From UBA7236 sp035439505 (GTDB taxonomy: Bacteria > Bacteroidota > Bacteroidia > Chitinophagales > BACL12): DNA of 64,000 bases. The DNA lies in the NCBI GenBank assembly GCA_035439505.1, contig DAORKJ010000009.1:8005-72004 (forward strand), read 5' to 3'. Numbering within the stretch: position 1 is the first letter of the stretch; the number at the start of each line of letters is the position of its first letter. The notes beneath the pieces are model-generated. The model worked only from the letters and a program-made list of their open reading frames with translations, ran no database searches and was not told where the DNA came from. This document shows positions 46,003-56,200 of this stretch, piece after piece. A program made the translations under genes and the position numbers.

Positions 46003-46203
46003 TTTGTCAGAGATTTACTACGAAAATACTTCTTATGGTATATTAGAAGTATTTTTTTGATATTACATCATATACTCATAACTTACTCTTTATTAAAGGC
46101 GAGAAAGGATTTAGAATGATATCTCCACAAACACGCATATGGCACAAGTCATAGTCTTACCTTTTACAAAAAGTGAGTTATTGGTAATAAATAAGACACT
46201 TTA

Positions 46204-46236
46204 TTTGTCATTTGTAGTGCGCTATACTTAAATTTG
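46204..46236 (+). promoter_or_regulatory. Bacteroidota-type promoter of the 622-residue gene
   Basis: TTTG at 46204-46207 and TAAATTTG at 46229-46236 are 21 bp apart, and the ATG at 46254 follows 17 bp later. It should drive both the large gene and the symporter behind it. Confidence 0.65.
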
Positions 46237-46253
46237 GTATAAAATAATACATA

Positions 46254-48122
46254 ATGAGCTCCATCCACAAGCCTGCCTATCAACATTTGGTAGAATTTTA
46301 TCAAACAAAGCTTAGCCATGAATTTCATTACAATTATAAAGAAATACATAACGCTATCAATGAAATTATTGAAACAAAGAACTTTAGTTCAGAGTTCAAA
46401 AGAGACTACTCCAATTTTAAAGAGTATGTCCAGGGGCAAAAAAAGAGCCCAAATGTTAAGTATGTCAACTTCTTATTAGAAATTAAAGATGATGTTCACT
46501 TACATCTTATGATTAATAACCCTCAAATTCATTTCCCGCTTCAAGATAAGTTCTACAAATTGTTCAATTCGAAGCTCAAACTTATTCTGAATAATGAAAA
46601 GAAAGAGTTCCAACATGATACTACCTTTTTTAGCAGGAGGTATAAAATTCACAATAACGATGTAGGAGAGTTTCTTACCGCCTTTCCCACTACAATTTGG
46701 GCCATAATTGATAAAGAAAGTTATGATCAAGATTATGTATCTGACTTAATTTTAAATAGCTCTGATAGCGCCTCAATACAATCTGTAAAAAAAATGTCCA
46801 CTTTTGAACCGAATCAGATAATTTTAGGTCACGCTTTGAGTCCGGTAAGTGATAGCATTTTTTTGCTAATGGAGCTAGGAAGATACTTAAGAATATGTCA
46901 TACATTAAATAAATCACCACGAATTTATTTAACTGATACAAGTTGGGCCAAATACAACTACAGTGTAATTGAATATTTTTCGGACGACCCAGAAAAAGCA
47001 AAAACCCACCTAAATGCCAATTTCAGATTTAGAAAAAAACTATATGGGATGCTTGGCATCGAATGTGAAATTCAAGATCCCAGCAATTTTCTTTCTTCTG
47101 GGGAGGAAATCAAACAACTTGAAAAAACGATTGATTCTTACAACACTTTTGGAAACCTTCTTTTCAATTCTATCAGTAACGGTGAAAGGGGGGTAGAAAA
47201 CAAAAAAAGAGTGCTGGATTTTATTGACAAATCCTTGGATAAAAAAATTGATGAGCGCCCAGAAGATGAGTATAATAACGAACTGACCTTTTTAAAGCTA
47301 TATCCCGCCATACCATTGGAGGTAATTGATAAAATGTTTTTTATTACCAAAACGGTCCTCAAGAATTATAAGGATATTAATGAACATACATTGAAATATG
47401 CCTTTTACCAGAGATTTGCTCAGCGAAAATACAGTGGCTGTTTAAAGGTTGGGGTAAGGAGTGAAACCAAATTTGATCAATCTTTTGCTAGAATGGATAA
47501 ATATGAAAACGAACATGCCAAATCTAATGTAAATAATAAATTATATGGGGTCTATCTTGATCATTACTTTTTTTCAAGGCTTGAAAATAATCAACCGATT
47601 GATATTATACCATATACGTTTCCTAGTGGCCGTTTTTCATCAGCCTTTCCTAAAATAGAAGACGCAATTAATAATGCTATACTCTTATGGGATTTCATCG
47701 ATGAAGATAGAAAAAGTAAAGTCAAAAGATTAATTGACAATTTAGAACTCGCTCAATTGGCTATTCAATTTTCCGACTTACTTAGTTTTACATTTTATTT
47801 CTTTAAGACAAACGTGAAATACTGGGTTGGATTTAACGAAATTTTTCAAGGCAATAATTTTAAGGAATTTACTGACAATATTAAGGCCCACCTAGAAAGG
47901 GAAAGTGAAGTGTTGGAAGCATTTGAATCTGGTATTCTTTCCATCACACAGGACTCTAACACATTAGTGCCATATTTCATGTATCCCTATATGTATGCAA
48001 ATGAAGCTAAAACTAATAGCGAATTTGAGGTGGAATTCAGATTGAAGTATTCTGAATTGATTATTTATACACTTAGGACATTTATTGAAAACATGGATAG
48101 TCCTAAAGAATACTTACTTTAA
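46254..48122 (+). CDS. 622-residue protein of unknown function
   Basis: No family is recognised with confidence. The protein is soluble, rich in Asn, Lys, Phe and Tyr, and has no signal peptide. A central Rossmann-like run, IILGHALSPVSDSIFLLMEL then RIYLTDTSWAKYNYS (Gly192-His193 in the first), is followed by EKAKTHLNANFRFRKKLYGM. This order (glycine-rich strand, helix, acidic strand, Arg-rich helix) faintly recalls class-I aminoacyl-tRNA synthetase-like and cyclodipeptide synthase folds. A second conserved-looking block is CLKVGVRSETKFDQSFARMD and IDIIPYTFPSGRFSS. It is probably an enzyme working with the symporter 11 bp downstream. Base use resembles the neighbouring accessory genes. Confidence 0.75.
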   Translation: MSSIHKPAYQHLVEFYQTKLSHEFHYNYKEIHNAINEIIETKNFSSEFKRDYSNFKEYVQGQKKSPNVKYVNFLLEIKDDVHLHLMINNPQIHFPLQDKFYKLFNSKLKLILNNEKKEFQHDTTFFSRRYKIHNNDVGEFLTAFPTTIWAIIDKESYDQDYVSDLILNSSDSASIQSVKKMSTFEPNQIILGHALSPVSDSIFLLMELGRYLRICHTLNKSPRIYLTDTSWAKYNYSVIEYFSDDPEKAKTHLNANFRFRKKLYGMLGIECEIQDPSNFLSSGEEIKQLEKTIDSYNTFGNLLFNSISNGERGVENKKRVLDFIDKSLDKKIDERPEDEYNNELTFLKLYPAIPLEVIDKMFFITKTVLKNYKDINEHTLKYAFYQRFAQRKYSGCLKVGVRSETKFDQSFARMDKYENEHAKSNVNNKLYGVYLDHYFFSRLENNQPIDIIPYTFPSGRFSSAFPKIEDAINNAILLWDFIDEDRKSKVKRLIDNLELAQLAIQFSDLLSFTFYFFKTNVKYWVGFNEIFQGNNFKEFTDNIKAHLERESEVLEAFESGILSITQDSNTLVPYFMYPYMYANEAKTNSEFEVEFRLKYSELIIYTLRTFIENMDSPKEYLL

Positions 48123-48133
48123 AATATTTAATT

Positions 48134-49522
48134 ATGATACTCGATATTATAGTTGCAATCATTGCAATGCTTTTTTACATTACATTCATTTTTGTAACGA
48201 GAAGAAATAATACATTCTCAAGTTATTCGGTCGCAGAAAGAAAAATAGGTTTCTGGTTACTCTTTGCTAGTATGTCAGCAAATTATATTGGCCCAGGGAT
48301 GACTATTGGACTGGCAGACAAGGGAGCCTCGACAGGGTATTTCACGTTTGCAGTTGCAATTTTTTATGGCATTGGAAAAATGTTTGAAGGGCATTTTTTT
48401 GCGCCTGCGATCCGGAAAAAATTTAACAATGCATATACTCTTGGCGACATTATTGGGGGAGTCAATTCGCATAATAGTAACATTGTTCGGTTTATTGCAG
48501 GGTTGATTTCGTTTGGATTAGTAGTTGGACTAACTACTGTGATGGCTAAAGCAGCAGGAGATATTTTATATGCGTTTCTAGGCGTTCCAAAAATTATTGG
48601 AACTGTAATTATTACAACAATTGTAATGGGTTATAGCGTATTTGGTGGAATTAAATCAAGTATGCAAACTGATTTAATTCAATTTATTTTATTTGTCGCT
48701 TTAATACCTTTGTTACTTTTACTTTCCATCCTAAATTTTGGGGTTACAAATGAGGCGTTTATTCAACAATCAATAGATTTAAGCTCCTCCTCATTCAGTT
48801 CTATTAAAAATATTGATTTAATAGCATTAATGGTTACATGGTTTTTTGGCGAAATGCTCATTCCTCCAACAATCAGCACAATATTATCTAGTCAAAGTGT
48901 AGCTACTTCAAGGAAAGCATTGGTTTCTTCTGGATTATTTATGATAGCCTGGTTGTTTATAATGCTTTCGCTGGGTGTTGTAGCAAATTTAACATTAGAG
49001 AGCAATTCAATTGGCGAAGCTACTTTACTAAATATTGCAGCAATAAATTACCCTCCTGGCCTCTATGGATTATTTGCTGTTGCACTAGTAGGTGTTGTAA
49101 TGTCTTCACAGGACTGTTTGATTAATGGGGCATCAGTAATCTTCTCCCAGGATCTTATTCACCCAATAAAGCAAGTGCCTGAAGAAAAAAGGCTATTTTG
49201 GTCAAGAATTTCTGGGATTGCAGTTGGTGTTTTGGCTATCCTCTTTGCAAGTTTTATTCCTTCCGTTATTGAATCCTTATTATTTTTTTATTCAATTTGG
49301 GTTCCTTCAATTTTAGTTGTTGCGATAATTTCTATTTATGGCAAAAAGCACAAATGGTATGCCGCATTTGGTGCAATGATTTTTGGTATTTCAACTTCAA
49401 TAATTTGGAATATTACAGTTCTTCATGACAGTTTTCCAACAATAGTTGCAGGTATATTAATTTCTGGGCTGTCATATTTATGCTTGTCAATAATCCCTTT
49501 TAAGCATTTTATAGGGAAATAA
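48134..49522 (+). CDS. Sodium:solute symporter family transporter
   Basis: The 462 residues form about 12-13 helices. SSS features are the unwound first helix region SMSANYIGPGMTIGLADKG, the conserved GYSVFGGIKSSMQTDLIQFI, and VALVGVVMSSQDCLINGASV in the sodium-site region. It is only distantly related to the symporter at the window start. Located 11 bp after the 622-residue gene, it should share its transcript and may import the substrate or carry the product of that protein. The substrate is unknown. Confidence 0.88.
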   Translation: MILDIIVAIIAMLFYITFIFVTRRNNTFSSYSVAERKIGFWLLFASMSANYIGPGMTIGLADKGASTGYFTFAVAIFYGIGKMFEGHFFAPAIRKKFNNAYTLGDIIGGVNSHNSNIVRFIAGLISFGLVVGLTTVMAKAAGDILYAFLGVPKIIGTVIITTIVMGYSVFGGIKSSMQTDLIQFILFVALIPLLLLLSILNFGVTNEAFIQQSIDLSSSSFSSIKNIDLIALMVTWFFGEMLIPPTISTILSSQSVATSRKALVSSGLFMIAWLFIMLSLGVVANLTLESNSIGEATLLNIAAINYPPGLYGLFAVALVGVVMSSQDCLINGASVIFSQDLIHPIKQVPEEKRLFWSRISGIAVGVLAILFASFIPSVIESLLFFYSIWVPSILVVAIISIYGKKHKWYAAFGAMIFGISTSIIWNITVLHDSFPTIVAGILISGLSYLCLSIIPFKHFIGK

Positions 49523-49574
49523 TTTTAATCAATTATTAATCAGGCGCTTAATTTTAATAAGTTTAGTATAAACT

Positions 49575-50110
49575 ATTTGCCGTCGTTGCTTTTGCTACGA
49601 CTTTAATTCTAGGAACATAAGGAGTTCAACTCCATGCCTTCGAAAAAATCACGCCAAACCAATACAGGAGTAGAGGCTACACCTGTATTGCACACTTGTG
49701 TTTAAGAGTTTGTCATGATTTTACCTCAGTCATGTAGCCTCACACGCAGCCTCCTTTGTCCTCAAGGTAGCTTTACTCATATCGTTCATTCCACTTCAGT
49801 GGCTTCCACAAGCTCCAACTCCCTTTGTGTCATTCTCTCATTTCGTTTCAGCAACCTCGAGTCCACCGGCTGCTGGTTAGTTTAGCTCGCCTGCGCTGTC
49901 GAATGGGCTGCGGGGTTGTCATGGTTTTTGGTGCAAAAACACACGCCAACCCCTTGTGTAGTGCGAAGGCTCGTGCCTTCTGCTACAAAGGTCGCAACCG
50001 CCTTGCTTGCTGGCAAGGCTCTTTTGCTCCCACCCATATCTCTGCTCGCAGCTCCATTCATTCCGTTGCACTACATTCATTACGCTTTAACGGCGAGCAA
50101 GGATTTTGAT
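49575..50110. other. Gene-free, hairpin-dense, GC-richer tract
   Basis: About 540 bp with no convincing gene. Perfect stems occur in series: GTCGT/ACGAC near 49581-49600; GGAGT/ACTCC 49621-49633; CAATACAGG/CCTGTATTG 49660-49690; GAGGCTACA/TGTAGCCTC (about 49673 and 49734). GGGGTTG/CAACCCC at 49912-49953 encloses GTTTTTG/CAAAAAC. GTAG+GAAGGC/GCCTTC+CTAC lies at 49958-49986, and GCCTTGC/GCAAGGC at 50000-50019. Composition differs sharply from the AT-rich flanks. It could be a large structured RNA, an attC-like or oriT-like recombination region, or a decayed mobile element. Confidence 0.6.
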
Positions 50111-50113
50111 AAA

Positions 50114-52927
50114 TTATTTAACTTTTACAAAAGTCAGAGTTTCAAAATTGTTTTCTTGTGTTCTAATTTGAATTGTATAAATACCTACTGGTAAATCTGA
50201 AATATCAACTTGGCCGCCTTCATTAATAATTGTTGAGCTGATATGCTGCCCAAGAATCGTAAATATATTTACAAATAGTTCCGATGTTTCACTTTCAGTA
50301 ACATTGGTTTGTTTAACTGTAATGCTGGTTGAAGCGGGGTTAGGAAATAATTGAAATTTTTCAATCACTTCACCTTCCCTTAAAGATGGATTATAAGAAA
50401 ATACGAAGTACCCAACAGAGTATGCTGGTACAGTAACACACATAGCCCCTGAGGGCATATCAACTGGGCAAGCTGTATTATCGATATATGTTGTATCAGA
50501 ATCTAGTTCGTAATAATTTGTTGGTGCAGGAGCATAGCAATCTGAATAGTAATCATTTATATCAAACAATTCTGTGTAGCCAGCAGTCGAGTAAAGTTGC
50601 TCTCCAACAACGCAATGAATTTCGGCATTTGTGCCTGTTAACGACACTGGTATGAGTGTACCAGGACGCACTATAAAAGTCTGCGGTTCATCTTTAACAT
50701 TTGTAAAATAACCGTATACATCACGTTCCAAATCTGACGGATTATAAGGTGTTATAAACATCGTAGGTGGTTGATTGATATTAGAGGCATAAATTGTTTT
50801 ATTACTTTTTACATAATTTAAATTGTTTAAATTAAGTTGATTTAGCAATTTATAGGAATGATACAACGTCCGTGGCACATAATTTTTAAAACCAATTCCG
50901 GAGCAAGAACCACTTAAACCAAGTGCTACCATATCTTGTTTTTTCGCTTTCGTCACCAATTGGATTGAGCTACCACCTAGATAATTTTGAAGTGTGGTTA
51001 CTGTTATAAAATTTTCTCGGAATGTTTCATTCTTAATATTATTAAATTTTAATGTGTTTAAATATTGCTCTTGAATTATATAAGCATGCGCAATAGTATT
51101 GTTATATACTTCAAGTCGTATATCTTTATTTACGGCATCAGTATCATCAAAGGAATTGTTATTTTTAATATTCCACTCAGTAATCCATGTTTCTTTTGGA
51201 TTTGTTTCGCTTTCTCCAAGAGATAGCTCTCCCGATAAGTCAACCATCCCTTCTTTGTGTCTAGTTTTAATAAATTCATTAAAACTTCCTACAGTAAAGT
51301 AGCCACTTGTCCCAACTATGCCTCGAAAAGCACATTCAAGACGGGTATCTTCCGTAGCATAAGTATAAATAGTTGTAAAATTATCATGAAATTCATCATC
51401 TGTATCATTATCTAAACAGTTATCACCCTCTACAAGGGGATCATCTAGGCCTAGTGGAATATTGCCCCAGTTAGTGTTAGAATCTGGAACACCATCATTT
51501 TGGGAAGTATAATATTGATGTGGGATGATGGCATCAAATGCAGATTTTCCTGATTCTAAAGCACCATACTTACTATATACATCTTCATTCCACGATGTGC
51601 AGGAGCCACCAGCAATAGCGCCCAAAACTAAATCATCTTGTGGTGTGACAATGAACGGCCCAGTATCAACATCTGGGTTTCTTACTGGTATACCAATTTT
51701 AATATTGTCTAATGTTTCGTCTGCGCGAATCGCTCCTATATAATCATGCTTTTGAAATCCGCCTTCCATTCCTGTCATACCCGCCACCGTCATAACTTGT
51801 TCTAAATCAAAATCACCAGATGTCGCAAATGCTGAATCGTAATCTTCAGTTCCATTAACATACTCCCAGTAATGTTCAAATGCGGAATTGCCGTCATAAC
51901 ATCCAAATCCAATTAAATCATCGAAGATGTCGAAATAACATTCATTCCCAAGTTCTAAACCATATACACTTACGCTGTATTCATTATTTAATTCTTCATC
52001 TTGTAAATAATTAATTAAATTAATAACCTGCATAACAGGTTCACTCATAATATTTACAACATACATTATCTTGACCGTTAACCCTGGATTAGCGGTTTCT
52101 ATTTGTTCAACTAAGTCTATAAGTTGGTTTATATATAAAGGTTCTTTGTATATTTCGTCGTAAGCTGTATCACTTGGATTATAGTGAGGTTGGTTTTTCC
52201 ATTCGTTTTAAAAATCAATGAAATTTTCTTTTTGATTGGCTGCTAGCCAAGTACCATCCAAAATAGTATCTGCTTCATAATCATTATATACTTCTAAGCA
52301 AGTCGGACTTGCAAAAGGCAGTGCAGTCTTGTCATAGAACTCAATTATTTCTTCCAAACTAATGCCATTTCCACCATTTTTGAGTAAGGCATATGGAGTT
52401 CCATTATTCGTATTCATTGAACCAAAAGCATGTCTAAATTTACTTGATGAGCCGCCAGGATATCGAAGGACGTTTGGGGCCATTTCAGCTAGTAGTTCCC
52501 AGGGGTTCGTTCCAGTAGCATATTCTACATTATCAGAATCTGAAGCATGCCCAGGCATAAAAAAATCTGCAAGGTTTACTCCATACATTTCATCTGGTAA
52601 TTCATTTTGGTGATTAGTAAGTGCAACAATTATGTCACCCGTACCAATTATTCTCCCATTTGCCATTGCTGTATCAATAATGTCATTGATTATAAAGATG
52701 GTATCACCGCCATCTAAATTAACTGCAATAGTATCGCCAAATTCATAAAATGTTGATGAAGTGTCGATAGTCGAGTCAGGAGGACAAAAACTTGGCAAAT
52801 AACCGCGCACAGTTACATTGTCCATAGGTCTTATAGAAATAAAACTTGTCAAAAAAACAAACCATAATGATAAAAGCAAAAAACAAGACATTACTTTGCC
52901 TAAATGGGTATTGATTTGGGATTTCAT
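50114..52927 (-). pseudogene. T9SS-secreted clan GH-A-like protein, interrupted by one in-frame TAA
   Basis: Two pieces, 52208-52927 (signal peptide and N-terminal 239 residues) and 50114-52207, are in the same frame, separated only by TAA at 52208-52210. The downstream reading continues NEWKNQPHYNPSDTAYDEIY without any ATG. In the paralogue at 58712-61591 this place reads YNKWNNQPH, so a Tyr codon has become stop. Motifs LELGNECYF and WITEWN resemble the acid/base and nucleophile sites of clan GH-A glycosidases. The end (LFPNPASTSITVKQ, then a short strand-rich domain) is a T9SS type A sorting domain. It is either a recent pseudogene or a sequencing error. Confidence 0.8.
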
Positions 52928-53066
52928 ACAATTGGGTTTAAAAGTGAAAGATTAACAAATATAGTAAAAATTATATTTTGATTCTAATTGCATTTATTTC
53001 ATAAACGACTGAATATCAATTAGATACAACATATATCAATTTTTTGGTAATTTTGAATAACTTATT

Positions 53067-55022
53067 TTGCGATTTAAAAAGTACATATGTATTGTTTTAC
53101 TGAGCACCTGCCCCTATTTATCATCGGCACAGGGTGCTGATTTATTATGGCAAAAGAGTTTTGGTGGGGCACAGACTGACATAGGGTATAGCGCCTGCAA
53201 TGCCGTTGATTCTGGTTACATAATTGCGACAACTACATATTCATCAGACGGAGATGTATCAGAAAACGCCGGCCTCAGAGACTTTTGGATTATAAACTCT
53301 GATTTATCAGGGAATATCATTTGGCAAAAAAATTATGGAGGTTCATCACTTGAGGAGCTAGGAGCGGTGCTTAAAACGTCAGATAGCTGCTATGTTTTTG
53401 GGGGTACTTCTTATTCCTCAGATGGCGATATTGGTCTCAATTTCGGTGGTTCTGATTGTGTTGTTATGAAACTTAGCAAGGAAGGGGAAATCTTATGGCT
53501 GCATGTTTTTGGGGGTAGTAAAAATGATTGGCTTACATCTATAATTCAAACCATTGACGGGGGTTACATTTTTACAGGACATAGCCGTTCTGATAATGGA
53601 ATTTTTGCAGACCATTCCGGTTCCACAGATTATCCAGATTTAATTGTAGTGAAATTAAACAGTTTAGGTGAATTGGAATGGTCAAAAAGCTATGGCGGGA
53701 TTAATTCTGATGAAGGAAATGCAGTAATACAAACAACTGAACTTGATTATGTTGTGGTGGGCTATACAAGTATTTGGGAGCCAACTTTTGATTTTGATTA
53801 TTGGATTTTGAGAATTGATGTAGATGGTAATATTATTTGGGATAAAAAATATGGAGGGACTAAACAAGATTATGCTTTTGCGGTTGCAGAATTATATTCT
53901 AAAAACCTGATTGTAACAGGCGAAGCTTGGTCAGACGATGGCGATATTTCAGATTCACATGGTTTACAAGAAGCTTGGACAATTTTACTTGATGAAGTTG
54001 ATGGAGAAATTATTTGGAAGAAATCTTTTGGAGGCTCTTGTGCTGAAACTGGTAGAGATATACTAATGCATGCTGATTCTACTATTTCAATAATTGGTTC
54101 GACATGCTCACCTGATGATGGCGATATATTAGGTCACCATGGTGATTTTGGTTATTCAGATTATTGGATTTTTAATATTGATACTATAGGAATAATTAGG
54201 TGGCAACAATGTTTTGGTGGCACCGAAACAGACCAAGCATACAACGCATCATTAACGCTAGATACTTCAATTTTAATAACAGGCTCTGCTAGATCAAACG
54301 ATTTTGATATTACTGACCATCATTCGGGTGATGATGCATGGACAATTAAGATTAAGAATGCTTGCAACGCTATGAAATACTATCCCGATCTAGATGATGA
54401 TGGTTTTGGTGACATCGCAAGTATGTATATATATAGTTGCAATGATTCGATTGGATTCGAAAGTAATAATTTAGATTGTAATGACTCAATATTCTCTATA
54501 AATCCTTCGGTAAAGGAAAGTTGTAATTATTTTGATGATAATTGCAATGGGTTAATTGATGAAGGCTTTGCATATTTGCATACGTTTGAAGATTTTGACG
54601 GTGATGTATTTGGTAATGAAAACATAGATTCAATTTCCTGTGTAATTCCTGAAGGATTTGTTTTAGATAGTACGGATTGTGATGACAACAACGCAGCCAT
54701 ATATCCAGGTGCTGTTGAGCTTTTAAACGGATTAGATGACGACTGCGACCAGATTGCAGATGAAGGCTTAGCAATCGACAATCAAGAGCAATTTGATTTT
54801 TCAATATACCCAAACCCAACTGACAATTTTGTAACAATCATTAATGACTTAAATTTAACTGCAACTGTTCAAGTATTTAACAATGTCGGGCAAGCAGTAA
54901 TAGCAAATAAAGAATTTCATGGGAATGAAATTTTATTGTTCGAAAACCTTCCGTCTGGAATTTATTTAATTGAAATAACTACGAGCAATAAAAAAGAATC
55001 CATAGTGTTAATTCGTAATTAA
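53067..55022 (+). CDS. T9SS-secreted seven-repeat propeller protein with MopE motifs
   Basis: The 651 residues begin with a signal peptide (ending SSAQ). The frame has no ATG near its start, and TTG at 53067 or ATT just before it must serve. Seven repeats of about 58 residues follow, each with W.K..GG, a GYI..G strand and DGD(V/I), a likely seven-bladed beta-propeller. Then come two MopE-type calcium-binding-like motifs (YFDDNCNGLIDEGF, GLDDDCDQIADEGL) and a sorting domain (IYPNPTDNFVTI). It is divergent from the interrupted gene, and its paralogue is at 56201-58567. It is a surface or secreted protein, probably for adhesion or binding. Confidence 0.85.
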   Translation: MRFKKYICIVLLSTCPYLSSAQGADLLWQKSFGGAQTDIGYSACNAVDSGYIIATTTYSSDGDVSENAGLRDFWIINSDLSGNIIWQKNYGGSSLEELGAVLKTSDSCYVFGGTSYSSDGDIGLNFGGSDCVVMKLSKEGEILWLHVFGGSKNDWLTSIIQTIDGGYIFTGHSRSDNGIFADHSGSTDYPDLIVVKLNSLGELEWSKSYGGINSDEGNAVIQTTELDYVVVGYTSIWEPTFDFDYWILRIDVDGNIIWDKKYGGTKQDYAFAVAELYSKNLIVTGEAWSDDGDISDSHGLQEAWTILLDEVDGEIIWKKSFGGSCAETGRDILMHADSTISIIGSTCSPDDGDILGHHGDFGYSDYWIFNIDTIGIIRWQQCFGGTETDQAYNASLTLDTSILITGSARSNDFDITDHHSGDDAWTIKIKNACNAMKYYPDLDDDGFGDIASMYIYSCNDSIGFESNNLDCNDSIFSINPSVKESCNYFDDNCNGLIDEGFAYLHTFEDFDGDVFGNENIDSISCVIPEGFVLDSTDCDDNNAAIYPGAVELLNGLDDDCDQIADEGLAIDNQEQFDFSIYPNPTDNFVTIINDLNLTATVQVFNNVGQAVIANKEFHGNEILLFENLPSGIYLIEITTSNKKESIVLIRN

Positions 55023-55047
55023 TTGGAAACATTATTTTTAATAGCCA

Positions 55048-55842
55048 ATGTTGAATAGAAATAAACCGGAACTCATATTCCTTGCCGTATTTTGTGTAAT
55101 TGCAGGTATTTATTTTATTATTTACTATCACTTTCACGTCGATGAAAATCAATTTGGCGCAATGGGTGATTCATTTGGCGGTTTCGTGGGCCCAGTTGCA
55201 GCTTATTTTGCAGCTTATTTTGCCTATAGAACATATCAAGTACAAAAAGCAGACTTAAAGGCTACAACTGATGGACTAAAAGAGGAGCGAGATAATAAAA
55301 AAATTCAAGAAGTTAAAATTGCAATACAGGAGAAAATTGATACAATTGCAGATTCTTTTGAGTTCTTAAAAGAAAATGTGGATCGGCTTTATTACAAATC
55401 TGTAAACAAAGAAGTATTTGAAGGAGTTGCTGCTATTGAGCAGATATTTATTGACCTCAATAAACAATCTGGACCGACTCATTTAATGGCAAAACAAACT
55501 GTCAAAAGTCTAGAAGTATGTAATGAAATATTTAATTATAATACAGAAAATACGATGGCTTTTAACGATAACAAGGAAATGCAGGTTCTGCTCATTTGGG
55601 AGCTAATACTTATTTACGATTCCATGTTTTACACAACGTACGAAAATTATAATATGAAGCATTTGTTTGAAACGTCAATAACGACAATAAAAAAATTACG
55701 CAATTCCGGCGATTATTCAAACACGCAGTGGTTAAACGAACAGGGTCTTACGGATTTGTATGATTCTGTAAACCTTGCTAGGGCTAATTATAAAAATTTA
55801 TCATTCGCATTTAATCAATTGCGCAGAAGACAAATTATGTGA
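55048..55842 (+). CDS. Two-span membrane protein, PutAbiC-like (putative abortive infection)
   Basis: The 264 residues start with a transmembrane helix (ELIFLAVFCVIAGIYFIIYY). The segment GAMGDSFGGFVGPVAAYFAA forms a second helix, followed by YRTYQVQKADLKATTDGLKE, a coiled-coil. This N-terminal pattern (G-D-x-F-G-G, helix, then a helix with Tyr and Gln) resembles proteins annotated as putative phage abortive infection (PutAbiC). The C-terminal half is helical without catalytic motifs. It starts 25 bp after the propeller gene but is unrelated to it. The defence role is inference. Confidence 0.6.
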   Translation: MLNRNKPELIFLAVFCVIAGIYFIIYYHFHVDENQFGAMGDSFGGFVGPVAAYFAAYFAYRTYQVQKADLKATTDGLKEERDNKKIQEVKIAIQEKIDTIADSFEFLKENVDRLYYKSVNKEVFEGVAAIEQIFIDLNKQSGPTHLMAKQTVKSLEVCNEIFNYNTENTMAFNDNKEMQVLLIWELILIYDSMFYTTYENYNMKHLFETSITTIKKLRNSGDYSNTQWLNEQGLTDLYDSVNLARANYKNLSFAFNQLRRRQIM

Positions 55843-55912
55843 AATGTTACTATAATACTCTAGCTAAATATAGCTATCTTTTCTGAAGTTACTTTTGTTT
55901 TTTATATGCAAA

Positions 55913-56097
55913 AAATACAATCACTCCACAAAGGTATTATGCTCGGAACATATTTTTCAGGAACTACGGCATAAACACAAAAGCCAGCGCTCAAAAAGCC
56001 AGCGCTTTATTCCGTTCCTCCTGAAAAATATGTTCCGGACATAATAGTCAAGTTCCTTTCTTTTTATTTTTTTCTCTTTTTTATTTTTCTTTTGAAA
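55913..56097. repeat. Direct repeat copy A, with 27-bp inverted arms
   Basis: About 185 bp shared with 61759-61945. It includes TCCGTTCCTCCTGAAAAATA and a pyrimidine tract around CTTTCTTTTTATTTTTTTCT. In this copy CGGAACATATTTTTCAGGA (55944-55962) pairs perfectly with 56019-56037, and with two mismatches the arms extend to 55936-55962 and 56019-56045. The loop holds AGCCAGCGCT twice. It lies between convergent genes and may act as a two-way terminator. Confidence 0.8.
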
Positions 56098-56200
56098 CTA
56101 TCCGATTAGGATAAAGTTATCAGTACATGCAAATTAAAAACCCGACTCCATCTAGCGACTTTGCCTGGTATCCCCATGAAAACACAAGATTTATAGTAAT

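Noticed and set aside
49825..50194. Two overlapping plus-strand reading frames of 94 and 92 codons in the hairpin tract.
   Set aside because: Their composition (runs of Cys, Arg, Ser and His) follows the hairpin DNA. One runs into the antisense of the next gene, and there is no start signal or family pattern.
52208..52210. Programmed stop-codon readthrough or recoding in the interrupted T9SS gene.
   Set aside because: The codon is TAA, not the TGA or TAG used for selenocysteine or pyrrolysine, and the paralogue has an ordinary Tyr there, so mutation or error is simpler.
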